The notes under the pieces were generated by a model. That model saw only the letters and a list, made by a program, of their open reading frames with translations, did no database searches and had not been told where the DNA came from. Positions 9,214 to 20,033 of a stretch of DNA of 64,000 bases are shown here, in pieces; position 1 is the stretch's first letter; every line of letters begins with the position of its first letter. Position numbers and translations under genes: made by a program. The stretch is from a bacterium (GTDB lineage: Bacteria; Bacillota; Bacilli; Lactobacillales; Streptococcaceae): contig CAJNBS010000001.1 in NCBI GenBank assembly GCA_905221065.1, positions 248,001-312,000 of the forward strand, written 5' to 3'.

Positions 9214-10269
9214 TTGAAAAAAGAAGAATATAATTTTCTAAAAGTACTCACAATATTATTAGTAGTATTAGGACATAGCACATATTATATTATTAAGACG
9301 AATTTTGGTGGGATTGATTATCAGCACTATATAAATAACAATCATTCACTTATAGTCATAAGGGTTTTGAATGTATTAACAGAAATTATCTATTATTTCC
9401 ATATGCCATTATTTATGGCTATATCTGGCGCATTTTTTAGAATTCAAGTTGAAAAGAATAAGTGGCAGAGTCTTTTCACTTTATTCAAAAATAAATTTAA
9501 AAGACTAATAATCCCCTTTATTGTTTTTACAATCTTATATACGCTTCCTGTAAAATATATTTCAAATTATTTTGAACAAACGAGTATTTTGAATGCCATT
9601 CTTGGGCAACTATTTTTATTTGGAAATACTCATCTGTGGTATTTATTTACATTGTTCATTATTTTTATAATTGCATACTTTGTCTTGAGAAGAGATACGG
9701 GAGTTGGAATATTACTATTCCTATTTGTACTTCATTTAATAAGTTATAAAATTAATGTTCCTTTAATAAAAAGTTCGTTTCAATTTTTATTTTATTTTGC
9801 GATTGGCTTTAAATTTGAACAAAAAAGGGAGGTATACAACCATTTATTGAATCATACCAAGAAATTTGTATATTTCCTCTTAATCGGATTTGTTTTGTTA
9901 ATTTTCATGAATTTGGGTATTAAAAGATACTCAATTATTCTTTCAAAGGTATTTGTAGAAATTTTAGCAGTGTATGGGAGTTTAGTAACTTATACCATTG
10001 CTTATTATTTAACAATAAACACGAAATGGATGAATACCAGAATATACCAGCTTATTTTAGTCAATGGTCTAGGAATTTATATTTTTTCGGATACTCTTAA
10101 TTATTTGATATTAAAGTGGGGCTTTATTGTTGCTGAGGATTTAATGATTACACCTCATGGAATTATTTTAATGGTAATTTTTCGATTTTTGGTAACATTA
10201 ATTTTAAGCTTGCTGATTACTTTAGCATTTAAAAAACTACTTCCGAAGTATAAATGGTTAGTGAATTAA
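9214..10269 (+). CDS. Membrane O-acyltransferase (acyltransferase-3 family)
   Basis: The 351 aa protein has about ten transmembrane helices and belongs to the acyltransferase-3 family. It carries the early GHSTYY histidine motif (about residues 20-25) and FHMPLFMAISGAFF near residue 62. Such proteins move acetyl groups across the membrane and decorate capsule sugars. The start is TTG at 9214 after a GAGG site, with MKKEEYNFLK as the first residues. It is distinct from the second acyltransferase at 13869, so the polymer may carry two different O-acetyl groups. Confidence 0.82.
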   Translation: MKKEEYNFLKVLTILLVVLGHSTYYIIKTNFGGIDYQHYINNNHSLIVIRVLNVLTEIIYYFHMPLFMAISGAFFRIQVEKNKWQSLFTLFKNKFKRLIIPFIVFTILYTLPVKYISNYFEQTSILNAILGQLFLFGNTHLWYLFTLFIIFIIAYFVLRRDTGVGILLFLFVLHLISYKINVPLIKSSFQFLFYFAIGFKFEQKREVYNHLLNHTKKFVYFLLIGFVLLIFMNLGIKRYSIILSKVFVEILAVYGSLVTYTIAYYLTINTKWMNTRIYQLILVNGLGIYIFSDTLNYLILKWGFIVAEDLMITPHGIILMVIFRFLVTLILSLLITLAFKKLLPKYKWLVN

Positions 10270-10298
10270 AAAATTTTATAGAGCGTAAAGGAGAAAAA

Positions 10299-11264
10299 AT
10301 GGGTATTAAAAACTTTCTTAAAAAGAGTCATCTGACTAAAGGAATTTATCAACAATTACAAAGAAAAAAGAATCAATATCGCTTAGAAAAAAAATTTAAA
10401 TATACAGGGAAATTTATTGATCGTAAAAAAGATAGTAAAGATTTATGTATCATATTAGCGGGGTATAAAGAATTTTTATATGACGATGTGCTAGGAAGAG
10501 TAAAGACATTTGCACCAGAAATAATGGATATTTGTGTCCTATCTTCTGGCATCTATTCAGAAAAATTAAACCAAATTTGTGAAGAAAATAATTGGTCGTA
10601 TTTGAGTACGGAACAGAACAATATATCTTTAATTCAAAACGTAGCTATTAATCTACATCCTCAAGCACAATATATTTATAAAATTGATGAAGATATTTTT
10701 ATTACAGAACATTATTTTGAAAATTTAAAAGAAGCATATATTTTTGCACAAGAAGGGGATTATGAACCCGGTGTGGTAGCACCACTCATTCCGGTTAATG
10801 GTTATGGACATAAAAGAATCTTACAAAAATTAGGCTTGGAAGATGTTTATTATGAAAAATTTGGAGAAAAATCGAAATATATAGCTGGACAGCCTCGTTT
10901 TATAGAGAGTAATCCCGAAGTAGCGAAGTTTTTCTGGGGCGATGGAGAAGTAATTCCTACCATAGATACATTGAATGCACAATTTTCAAAAGAAGAGAAA
11001 AAAGTGAATCCGTGTGCAATTCGCTTCAGTATCGGTGCAATTTTATTTGAGAGAAACTTATGGGAATTGATGGATCATTTTAATGTTGAGTTTGAGGGAG
11101 CTGGACTTGGAGTGGATGAAGTCCAAATTTGTAATTTTTGCATCTTAAATTCAAAACCATTGATGGTCAGTGAAAATGTGGTTGTGGGACATTTATCGTT
11201 TGGTCCTCAGAATAAGGCTATGTTCGAGTATTATAAAGAACATCGAGAAAAATTTTCTATTTAG
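10299..11264 (+). CDS. Putative GT-A glycosyltransferase
   Basis: The 321 aa soluble protein has a basic, possibly membrane-associating N-terminus followed by a Rossmann-like domain (LCIILAGYKEF) and an acidic D-E-D metal site at residues 130-132 (YKIDEDIFI). That arrangement suits a GT-A glycosyltransferase. I do not recognise a specific named family, so the call is structural. The ATG at 10299 has AAAGGAG immediately upstream and is preferred over an ATG 45 bp earlier inside the previous gene. Its stop is 12 bp before the wzx start. Confidence 0.65.
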   Translation: MGIKNFLKKSHLTKGIYQQLQRKKNQYRLEKKFKYTGKFIDRKKDSKDLCIILAGYKEFLYDDVLGRVKTFAPEIMDICVLSSGIYSEKLNQICEENNWSYLSTEQNNISLIQNVAINLHPQAQYIYKIDEDIFITEHYFENLKEAYIFAQEGDYEPGVVAPLIPVNGYGHKRILQKLGLEDVYYEKFGEKSKYIAGQPRFIESNPEVAKFFWGDGEVIPTIDTLNAQFSKEEKKVNPCAIRFSIGAILFERNLWELMDHFNVEFEGAGLGVDEVQICNFCILNSKPLMVSENVVVGHLSFGPQNKAMFEYYKEHREKFSI

Positions 11265-11276
11265 ATGAGGGATAAT

Positions 11277-12734
11277 ATGACAAGTTATAAAGTTAAATCC
11301 ATCAGATATAATTTTATAATGAATTTTATTTTGACTGTTTCAAATTTCATCTTTCCGTTGTTAACTTTTCCCTATGTTTCTAGAGTACTTCAAGTTGAAG
11401 CGAATGGTACTGTAGCATATGTATCATCTATTGTATCTTATTTTATGATGATTGCTTCACTTGGTATTCCAACGTATGGCATACGTGCTGCAGCAAAAGT
11501 ACGTGATGATAAAAGAAAATTATCTACCATTGTCCAAGAACTATTGATTATTAATGTAATTCTTGTATTTTTAGTACTCATTGCATATTTTATAATGTTG
11601 TTCACTTTACCATCAATGTACGTCTATAAAGAATTATTTTATATCAATGCAATAGGCATACTATTAAATGTCATAGGAGTTGGTTGGTTTTTTCAAGCAA
11701 TTGAACAATATGATTATATTACTCTTAGATCGATTTTCTTCAGACTTTTATCATTAGCTATGATTTTCTTACTTATCCATAGTCCTGAGGATTATATTAT
11801 GTATGCAGGAATTTCTGTTTTTGCTAGTGTGGGATCAAATATTTTAAATTTTAAACGATTATTTAAATATATATCATTTAAAAAGACAGAACCTTATCAT
11901 TTTAAACCACATATAAAGCCTATTTTGATTTTATTTGCTCAGACATTGGTAGTGTCGATTTATACGAATCTTGATACCGTTATGCTAGGAAGTATGAAAG
12001 GAACATATGATGTGGGATTATATACTGCAGCAACAAAACTAAAGGGGATTCTCTTGAGTGTTGTTACTTCATTAGGAAATGTTTTGCTTCCAAGAATGTC
12101 CTACTATGCTAATAATCAAATGAAGGATCGGTTTTTGGAAATCATGACAAAAGCTTTGAACTTTACGTTATTCTTATCGCTTCCATTGTCAGTATTCTTT
12201 ATTTCAGTATCAAAGGAAAGTATTTTGCTACTTGCTGGGGAGGGATATTTGGGTGCTGTTATAGGAATGCAATTTTTAATGTTTGCAGTTATTCCTAATG
12301 CACTTACGGGTGTATTAGGTATTCAAGTATTAACACCTTTAGAAAAAGAAAAGTACGTATTACTTTCAGTTACTTCAGGAGCGTTAATAGATTTACTACT
12401 AAACTTCATTTTAATTCCGGATTATGGTGTAAGTGGAGCAGCGTTTGCCACTATGATTGCTGAATTCGTTGTATTATGCGTTCAGATTTACTATACGAGA
12501 GATTTGCTATTAAAGAGTCTACATCAAATAGTTGGCATTAGATATCTATGCTCGGTAGGGGTGAGTACTATTGGAATTGTTCTTGTAAAGAAATTACAAT
12601 TAAGCGATTTTTTGTTATTATGTGTGGAAGGAATCATTTTCTTTGGAAGTTACGGTGTGATTCTAGTGTTGTTAAAGGATAATTTCATTCTTGATTTTTT
12701 TAAAATTTTCTATAAGAAATTAAAGAAAATTTAA
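11277..12734 (+). CDS. wzx: Capsule repeat-unit flippase Wzx
   Basis: A polytopic protein of 485 aa with about 12-14 predicted helices. It belongs to the MOP/PST exporter superfamily that flips undecaprenyl-linked repeat units to the outer face of the membrane. The start of the family pattern (FPLLTFPYVSRVL, residues about 26-38) is clear, as is the YGVSGAAFATMIAE segment near the C-terminal third. An ATG at 11265 is possible, but the second at 11277 has GAGGG five bases upstream. It is followed by glf after a 38-bp gap. Confidence 0.93.
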   Translation: MTSYKVKSIRYNFIMNFILTVSNFIFPLLTFPYVSRVLQVEANGTVAYVSSIVSYFMMIASLGIPTYGIRAAAKVRDDKRKLSTIVQELLIINVILVFLVLIAYFIMLFTLPSMYVYKELFYINAIGILLNVIGVGWFFQAIEQYDYITLRSIFFRLLSLAMIFLLIHSPEDYIMYAGISVFASVGSNILNFKRLFKYISFKKTEPYHFKPHIKPILILFAQTLVVSIYTNLDTVMLGSMKGTYDVGLYTAATKLKGILLSVVTSLGNVLLPRMSYYANNQMKDRFLEIMTKALNFTLFLSLPLSVFFISVSKESILLLAGEGYLGAVIGMQFLMFAVIPNALTGVLGIQVLTPLEKEKYVLLSVTSGALIDLLLNFILIPDYGVSGAAFATMIAEFVVLCVQIYYTRDLLLKSLHQIVGIRYLCSVGVSTIGIVLVKKLQLSDFLLLCVEGIIFFGSYGVILVLLKDNFILDFFKIFYKKLKKI

Positions 12735-12772
12735 CTAATTAATTTTGAAAATTTAATTTTAAAGGAGAAAAA

Positions 12773-13882
12773 ATGTACGATTATCTTATTGTCGGAGCTG
12801 GATTGTCTGGAGCAATCTTCGCACACGAAGCTACAAAACGTGGTAAAAAGGTAAAAGTGATTGATAAACGCGATCACATTGGAGGGAACATCTACTGTGA
12901 AAATGTAGAAGGTATCAATGTTCATAAATATGGTGCCCATATCTTCCATACCTCGAACAAAAAAGTTTGGGACTATGTCAATCAATTTGCAGAGTTTAAT
13001 AACTATATCAACTCACCTGTCGCAAACTATAAGGGAAGTCTTTATAATCTTCCTTTCAATATGAATACTTTCTATGCGATGTGGGGGACAAAAACTCCAC
13101 AGGAAGTGAAAGATAAGATTGCTGAGCAGACAGCTGATATGAAGAATGTTGAGCCGAAAAATCTGGAAGAACAGGCTATTAAGCTGATTGGTCCAGATAT
13201 CTATGAAAAATTGATCAAGGGCTATACTGAAAAGCAGTGGGGGCGCTCAGCAACAGACCTTCCACCATTTATCATCAAACGACTTCCAGTTCGTCTAACA
13301 TTTGATAATAACTATTTTAATGATCGTTACCAAGGAATTCCTATTGGTGGTTATAATGTGATTATTGAAAACATGCTGAAAGACGTTGAAGTTGAGCTTG
13401 GTGTTGATTTCTTTGCTCACCGTGAAGAGCTAGAAGCATCAGCTGAAAAAGTTGTCTTCACAGGAATGATCGACCAGTATTTTGACTATAAGCACGGAGA
13501 GTTAGAATACCGTAGCCTCCGTTTTGAGCATGAGACTTTGGACGAGGAAAATTATCAAGGGAATGCTGTAGTGAACTATACAGAGCGTGAGATCCCTTAT
13601 ACTCGTATTATCGAACACAAGCATTTTGAATATGGAACGCAACCAAAGACAGTTATCACGCGTGAATATCCAGCCGACTGGAAGCGTGGGGACGAGCCCT
13701 ACTATCCGATCAACGATGAGAAAAATAATACTATGTTTGCTAAGTACCAAGAAGAAGCAGAGCAGAATGATAAGGTTATCTTCTGTGGGCGCTTAGCTGA
13801 TTATAAATACTACGACATGCATGTGGTGATTGAACGAGCGCTTGAGGTTGTGGAGAAAGAGTTTGAGAATGACAAAAAGTAG
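12773..13882 (+). CDS. glf: UDP-galactopyranose mutase
   Basis: The 369 aa flavoenzyme interconverts UDP-galactopyranose and UDP-galactofuranose. The FAD-binding VGAGLSGAIFAHEA motif begins at residue 7. GAHIFHTS and the YTEKQWG active-site region (about residues 151-157) are present, and the length fits the family. AAAGGAG lies just before the ATG. Codon choice is clearly less AT-rich than in the upstream transferases, as is usual for glf in these loci. It implies that the capsule contains galactofuranose. Confidence 0.97.
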   Translation: MYDYLIVGAGLSGAIFAHEATKRGKKVKVIDKRDHIGGNIYCENVEGINVHKYGAHIFHTSNKKVWDYVNQFAEFNNYINSPVANYKGSLYNLPFNMNTFYAMWGTKTPQEVKDKIAEQTADMKNVEPKNLEEQAIKLIGPDIYEKLIKGYTEKQWGRSATDLPPFIIKRLPVRLTFDNNYFNDRYQGIPIGGYNVIIENMLKDVEVELGVDFFAHREELEASAEKVVFTGMIDQYFDYKHGELEYRSLRFEHETLDEENYQGNAVVNYTEREIPYTRIIEHKHFEYGTQPKTVITREYPADWKRGDEPYYPINDEKNNTMFAKYQEEAEQNDKVIFCGRLADYKYYDMHVVIERALEVVEKEFENDKK

Positions 13883-14897
13883 AATTAGTTGGATAGATTT
13901 TGGAAAAGGTTTTTCCATCTTTTTAGTCTTAGTAGGACATGTGTTGCTTGGACTGTATCAATCAGAAAAATTCCCCGCAGCAGACAACATACTATCATTG
14001 TTGGTAGCACAAGTTTATATATTTCATATACCAGTATTTTTTGCCCTATCAGGATACTTTTTCAAACCTATATCTGATTTGAAAGAGTTCTGGCAATATG
14101 TTAAAAAGAAGACGATTATTTTTGGCTTACCGTATATTTTCTATTCGATCATTCACTTTGGTCTTCAAAAAGTTGCAGGGGCATCTGTTCGTGTTCCTAC
14201 AACCATGTCTGATTTGCTAAATATCTATAAAGATCCTCTTGGAGTCTCATGGTATTTATACATACTCTGGTCGATTTTGATAATCTATGGATTATTGTCT
14301 ATTTTAGTCAAAAATCGTAGAATGTTATTTTTGATAAGTGTTTTTGCTTATTGTTTAACCCTATTTATTCGAACTGACATTTTTATTATTCAAAGAACAT
14401 TAGTGTGGGGTATTTGTTTCTTTCTTGGCAGTGTATTGAGTGAAGTTCACTTTGATAAAATTAATTTGAAAAAAATTCTGTTTTTCTTTGTGCTATTTGA
14501 TTTTATTTATATGTTCGCTTGGTTCTTGTTTTATGAAATTGATTCGAAGAAGGAACACGTAAACTATAGTAATCCGGGTTTGTGGGGAATTGCTTTTATT
14601 GTCTGTGTATTAGTTGCTTTTGCGATTTTTCCTAAAATGGAGAAACATTTTCCTAAAACTTTCCTATATTTCACTAAATACGGGAAAGATAGTTTAGGGA
14701 TCTATATTCTTCATGCACCAATTTGTAGCATGATTCGGATTCTAATGTTGAAAGTGGGGATAAACTCAGTTTTTCTTCACGTTGTTGTTGGGATTGTCTT
14801 GGGTTGGTATTTATCCATACTGGCAACCAATGTATGGAAGAAAATTCCATTATTGAATATTGTTTTACTACCACAGAGATATATTAAACTAAAATAA
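13869..14897 (+). CDS. WcjE-like capsule O-acetyltransferase
   Basis: The 342 aa acyltransferase-3 family membrane protein has about ten helices. SWIDFGKGFSIFLVLVGHVLLG at the N-terminus includes the conserved histidine, and FHIPVFFALSGYFF follows. Its position right after glf matches wcjE, which in several pneumococcal serotypes O-acetylates a galactose. That name is inferred from family and position only. The ATG at 13869 overlaps the end of glf by 14 bp. wcjE-type genes are often inactivated in disease isolates, but this copy looks intact. Confidence 0.8.
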   Translation: MTKSRISWIDFGKGFSIFLVLVGHVLLGLYQSEKFPAADNILSLLVAQVYIFHIPVFFALSGYFFKPISDLKEFWQYVKKKTIIFGLPYIFYSIIHFGLQKVAGASVRVPTTMSDLLNIYKDPLGVSWYLYILWSILIIYGLLSILVKNRRMLFLISVFAYCLTLFIRTDIFIIQRTLVWGICFFLGSVLSEVHFDKINLKKILFFFVLFDFIYMFAWFLFYEIDSKKEHVNYSNPGLWGIAFIVCVLVAFAIFPKMEKHFPKTFLYFTKYGKDSLGIYILHAPICSMIRILMLKVGINSVFLHVVVGIVLGWYLSILATNVWKKIPLLNIVLLPQRYIKLK

Positions 14898-14902
14898 AAA
14901 TT

Positions 14903-14977
14903 CCGGCTCTTTGTCAACTGTAGTGGGTTGAAGAAAAGCTAAGATCTATAAAGGACAAATTTCGTCCTTTCTTTTGT
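14903..14977. mobile_element. IS1167-like (ISL3 family) terminal fragment
   Basis: The stretch begins GGCTCTTTGTCAACTGTAG, which resembles the end of ISL3-family elements such as pneumococcal IS1167. It continues into a small hairpin (AAAGGAC...GTCCTTT) that I recall from the same element. Only about 75 bp remain, with no transposase gene. It is joined directly to a truncated sugar epimerase gene, so it marks an old rearrangement breakpoint. Naming is from memory. Confidence 0.65.
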
Positions 14978-15310
14978 TTACAGATGAATGCGTTTGTTGT
15001 AGTATCTGATTCGGGAACCTTACCAGAAGAAAGTAGTTTCTTTACTAGTCAAGGTTATCCTTTTCCTGCTGTATGTATTCGTACAAGTACAGAACGTCCT
15101 GAGTCCCTAGATAAGGCAGGATTTATTTTGGCAGGTATTGATGAAAATTCTCTTCTTCAAGCAGTTGAAACTGCTGTTAGCTTGGCAGAAGATGAGGATT
15201 TTGGATTACCGGTTCCAGATTATGTCGAGGAAAATGTCTCTACTAAAGTTGTTAAGATAATACAGAGCTATACAGGGATAGTGGATAAAATAGTTTGGCG
15301 GAAAAACTGA
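14978..15310 (+). pseudogene. Truncated FnlC-type UDP-HexNAc 2-epimerase, C-terminal fragment
   Basis: About 108 codons encode the C-terminal part of a UDP-N-acetylglucosamine 2-epimerase-like protein. The hallmark VVSDSGTLPEESSFF and the following CIRTSTERPE are present. The pattern fits FnlC (UDP-N-acetyl-L-fucosamine synthase) of pneumococcal capsule loci better than housekeeping MnaA. The full enzyme is about 370-390 aa, so over two thirds are missing. In-frame homology reads a couple of codons upstream of the ATG at 14984, up to the IS1167-like end, which indicates truncation rather than a small gene. No fnlA or fnlB is visible. Confidence 0.75.
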
Positions 15311-15427
15311 ATTGTATATTTTTAATAAAATAATCAATTCTTAATAGAACAGGAATAAAATTGAACGAATTTGATAGAAATGGCTTCTTTGATAGTAGAG
15401 GGGATCGCTATTCTATCGGATTATGGC

Positions 15428-15456
15428 TTGTTTTTGCGCCTTACGTTTGATAGAAT
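15428..15456 (+). promoter_or_regulatory. Possible promoter for the 59-aa ORF
   Basis: TTGTTT (15428-15433) and TAGAAT (15451-15456) are separated by 17 bp and precede the small ORF by 40 bp. The -10 overlaps one arm of an inverted repeat (TATTCTATC near 15409 and GATAGAATA at 15449-15457). The octamer TTTGATAG occurs three times between 15370 and 15455. This looks like a regulated promoter, but the match is weak. Confidence 0.4.
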
Positions 15457-15496
15457 AAAGTAACGACACTTTAACAATTGAAGTGAGGTGAGAATA

Positions 15497-15676
15497 ATGG
15501 CAGTAATTTTTAAAGATATACTTAAAGAGAAGGCTGAAGAAGAAAAACAACATATTTTATCTATTTTAAATTGTGAGTATGACTTATCTGATGATGTAAG
15601 TCGTAGCTCACGACGACTGAATGAGGAAAGTAAACGCTTGGAAGTGTTTGTTAAGGAGACGCACTCACTTGTCTAG
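15497..15676 (+). CDS. Small uncharacterised protein, 59 aa
   Basis: I do not recognise this ORF. It encodes a charged, probably all-helical peptide rich in Lys/Glu (FKDILKEKAEEEKQ) and Ser/Arg (DDVSRSSRRLNEESKR), with no signal peptide or membrane segment. The ATG at 15497 has GAGGTG six bases upstream, and a plausible promoter lies before it, so it may be expressed. It could also be the surviving start of a longer lost gene, since it sits in relic DNA between a truncated fnlC and rmlA. The size and charge recall antitoxins or small regulators, but no family assignment is justified. Confidence 0.4.
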   Translation: MAVIFKDILKEKAEEEKQHILSILNCEYDLSDDVSRSSRRLNEESKRLEVFVKETHSLV

Positions 15677-16052
15677 TTCGTATTCTGTTAATTAATTGAA
15701 ATCAATAAGTATCTCATTGTCATTTTTTTACGATGAGGAAGTTAGAGATTTTTAATGGAGCTCGGATTACTATGTAATTTAGCATTGAAAAACTAAGAAA
15801 TGGTGAAATTATGCCTCTTACACAGTTATTTGAAACGTCCTTAGGAATTGATTTTTAATTGTATGCAAACAAAGTAGAATTCGCTTATTTCATGCTAAAT
15901 GTAATATGAAGTAAGTGAATTTTTGTAGATAAAGAAGAGTTTTTCTGTATTTTTAGATAATAATATAAAAAAATGTGATGATTATTTTCCTTTTAGAGCA
16001 GTACACAATTAATAGTAATTGACTCTAAAACAACAAAGAAAGGTACCCCACT
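15677..16052 (+). other. AT-rich gene-free spacer before rmlA
   Basis: No intact gene is visible. A reading frame from about 15733 to 15858 is open apart from one TAG/TAA-type interruption and ends with residues like LRNGEIMPLTQLFETSLG, suggesting a further degraded ORF. The last 100 bp are very AT-rich and probably hold the rml promoter, but I could not identify a convincing -35/-10 pair. AAAGG just before 16053 is the rmlA ribosome site. Confidence 0.5.
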
Positions 16053-16922
16053 ATGAAAGGTATTATTCTCGCGGGTGGTTCAGGAACTCGCTTGTATCCT
16101 TTGACTCGAGCTGCATCAAAACAACTGATGCCGGTTTATGATAAACCGATGATTTACTACCCGCTTTCAACATTGATGTTGGCTGGGATTAGAGATATTT
16201 TGATTATCTCAACTCCACAGGATTTGCATCGATTCAAAGAGCTTCTTCAAGATGGCTCTGAGTTTGGAATTCAATTGTCTTATGCAGAGCAACCGAGTCC
16301 AGATGGTTTGGCACAAGCTTTTATTATTGGTGAAGAATTTATTGGTGATGATAGCGTTGCTCTGATCTTAGGCGACAATATTTATCATGGGCCTGGCCTT
16401 TCTAAAATGCTACAAAAGGCAGCTAGTAAGGATTCAGGAGCAACTGTGTTTGGCTATCATGTGAAGGATCCAGAACGCTTTGGCGTTGTTGAGTTTGACA
16501 AGGATATGAACGCTATTTCTATCGAAGAAAAGCCAGAGTATCCTCGTTCCAATTATGCAGTTACAGGCCTCTATTTCTACGATAATGATGTAGTAGAAAT
16601 TGCTAAAAATATTAAACCAAGCCTTCGTGGTGAATTGGAAATTACAGACGTTAACAAGGCTTACCTATATCGTGGAGATTTATCCGTTGAGGTTATGGGA
16701 CGTGGCTTTGCTTGGTTGGATACTGGGACTCATGAAAGTTTATTAGAGGCTTCGCAGTACATTGAGACAGTGCAACGGATGCAAAATGTTCAGGTAGCAA
16801 ACTTAGAAGAAATTGCTTACCGTATGGGCTATATCAGTCGCGAAGATGTATTGGCCTTAGCCCAACCACTTAAGAAAAATGAATACGGGCAGTATTTGCT
16901 CCGTTTGATTGGAGAAGCATAG
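16053..16922 (+). CDS. rmlA: Glucose-1-phosphate thymidylyltransferase
   Basis: RmlA catalyses the first step of dTDP-L-rhamnose synthesis, joining glucose-1-phosphate and dTTP. The 289 aa length is typical. The N-terminal nucleotide-binding signature [11 protein letters not shown] (residues 7-17) and the [11 protein letters not shown] segment are intact. The LGDNIYHG metal-site region and [10 protein letters not shown] near residue 224 are also intact. AAAGG lies about eight bases before the ATG. Its stop codon touches the rmlC start, so the two are co-translated. The end product provides rhamnose for the capsule. Confidence 0.98.
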   Translation: MKGIILAGGSGTRLYPLTRAASKQLMPVYDKPMIYYPLSTLMLAGIRDILIISTPQDLHRFKELLQDGSEFGIQLSYAEQPSPDGLAQAFIIGEEFIGDDSVALILGDNIYHGPGLSKMLQKAASKDSGATVFGYHVKDPERFGVVEFDKDMNAISIEEKPEYPRSNYAVTGLYFYDNDVVEIAKNIKPSLRGELEITDVNKAYLYRGDLSVEVMGRGFAWLDTGTHESLLEASQYIETVQRMQNVQVANLEEIAYRMGYISREDVLALAQPLKKNEYGQYLLRLIGEA

Positions 16923-17516
16923 ATGACAGATAATTTTTTCGGTAAGACGCTTGCGGTTCGCAAGGTTGAGGCTATTCCAGGCATGTTGGAATTTGATATC
17001 CCTGTTCATGGCGATAATCGTGGTTGGTTTAAAGAAAATTTCCAAAAGGAAAAAATGCTCCCACTTGGATTTCCAGAGTCTTTCTTTGCAGAAGGAAAAT
17101 TGCAAAACAATGTATCCTTCTCACGTAAAAATGTTCTCCGTGGCCTCCACGCAGAACCTTGGGATAAGTACATCTCTGTAGCAGATGGTGGGAAAGTTCT
17201 GGGTTCTTGGGTTGATCTACGCGAGGGTGAAACTTTCGGAAATACCTATCAAACAGTAATTGATGCAAGTAAGGGAATCTTTGTTCCTAGAGGTGTGGCC
17301 AATGGTTTTCAAGTCCTATCAGATACAGTTTCTTATAGTTATCTGGTCAATGACTACTGGGCTCTTGAACTTAAACCCAAGTATGCCTTTGTGAACTACG
17401 CTGATCCAAGCCTTGGTATTGAATGGGAAAATCTTGCAGAAGCAGAGGTTTCAGAAGCTGATAAAAATCATCCACTACTTAAGGATGTAAAACCTTTGAA
17501 AAAAGAGGATTTGTAA
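16923..17516 (+). CDS. rmlC: dTDP-4-dehydrorhamnose 3,5-epimerase
   Basis: RmlC epimerises dTDP-4-keto-6-deoxyglucose, the third step of the dTDP-L-rhamnose pathway. The cupin-fold protein of 197 aa shows the HGDNRGWFKE and NVLRGLHAEPW signatures, the latter carrying the catalytic histidine. FVPRGVANGFQVL follows in the second half. Its start codon follows the rmlA stop directly. The usual partner rmlB does not come next: a foreign-looking gene begins 3 bp after the stop. Confidence 0.97.
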   Translation: MTDNFFGKTLAVRKVEAIPGMLEFDIPVHGDNRGWFKENFQKEKMLPLGFPESFFAEGKLQNNVSFSRKNVLRGLHAEPWDKYISVADGGKVLGSWVDLREGETFGNTYQTVIDASKGIFVPRGVANGFQVLSDTVSYSYLVNDYWALELKPKYAFVNYADPSLGIEWENLAEAEVSEADKNHPLLKDVKPLKKEDL

Positions 17517-17519
17517 AAT

Positions 17520-19965
<2,446 letters not shown>

Positions 19966-19968
<3 letters not shown>

Positions 19969-19991
19969 AAAGCAGGAAATAACTGCTTTTT
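19966..19991 (+). terminator. Hairpin terminator between rmlB and rmlD
   Basis: AAAAGCAG (19967-19974) and CTGCTTTT (19983-19990) form a short stem overlapping the rmlB stop region, followed by a T-rich run. It may attenuate rather than end transcription, since rmlD follows on the same strand. Confidence 0.6.
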
Positions 19992-20033
19992 ATTGCTATA
20001 GTGGAAAGAGTTACAGATTAGAAAGGTGTAGAG

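Noticed and set aside
15733..15858. Reading frame ending in LRNGEIMPLTQLFETSLG with one stop inside
   Set aside because: It is short, interrupted and has no recognisable family. It is mentioned only as possible degraded coding DNA in the spacer entry.
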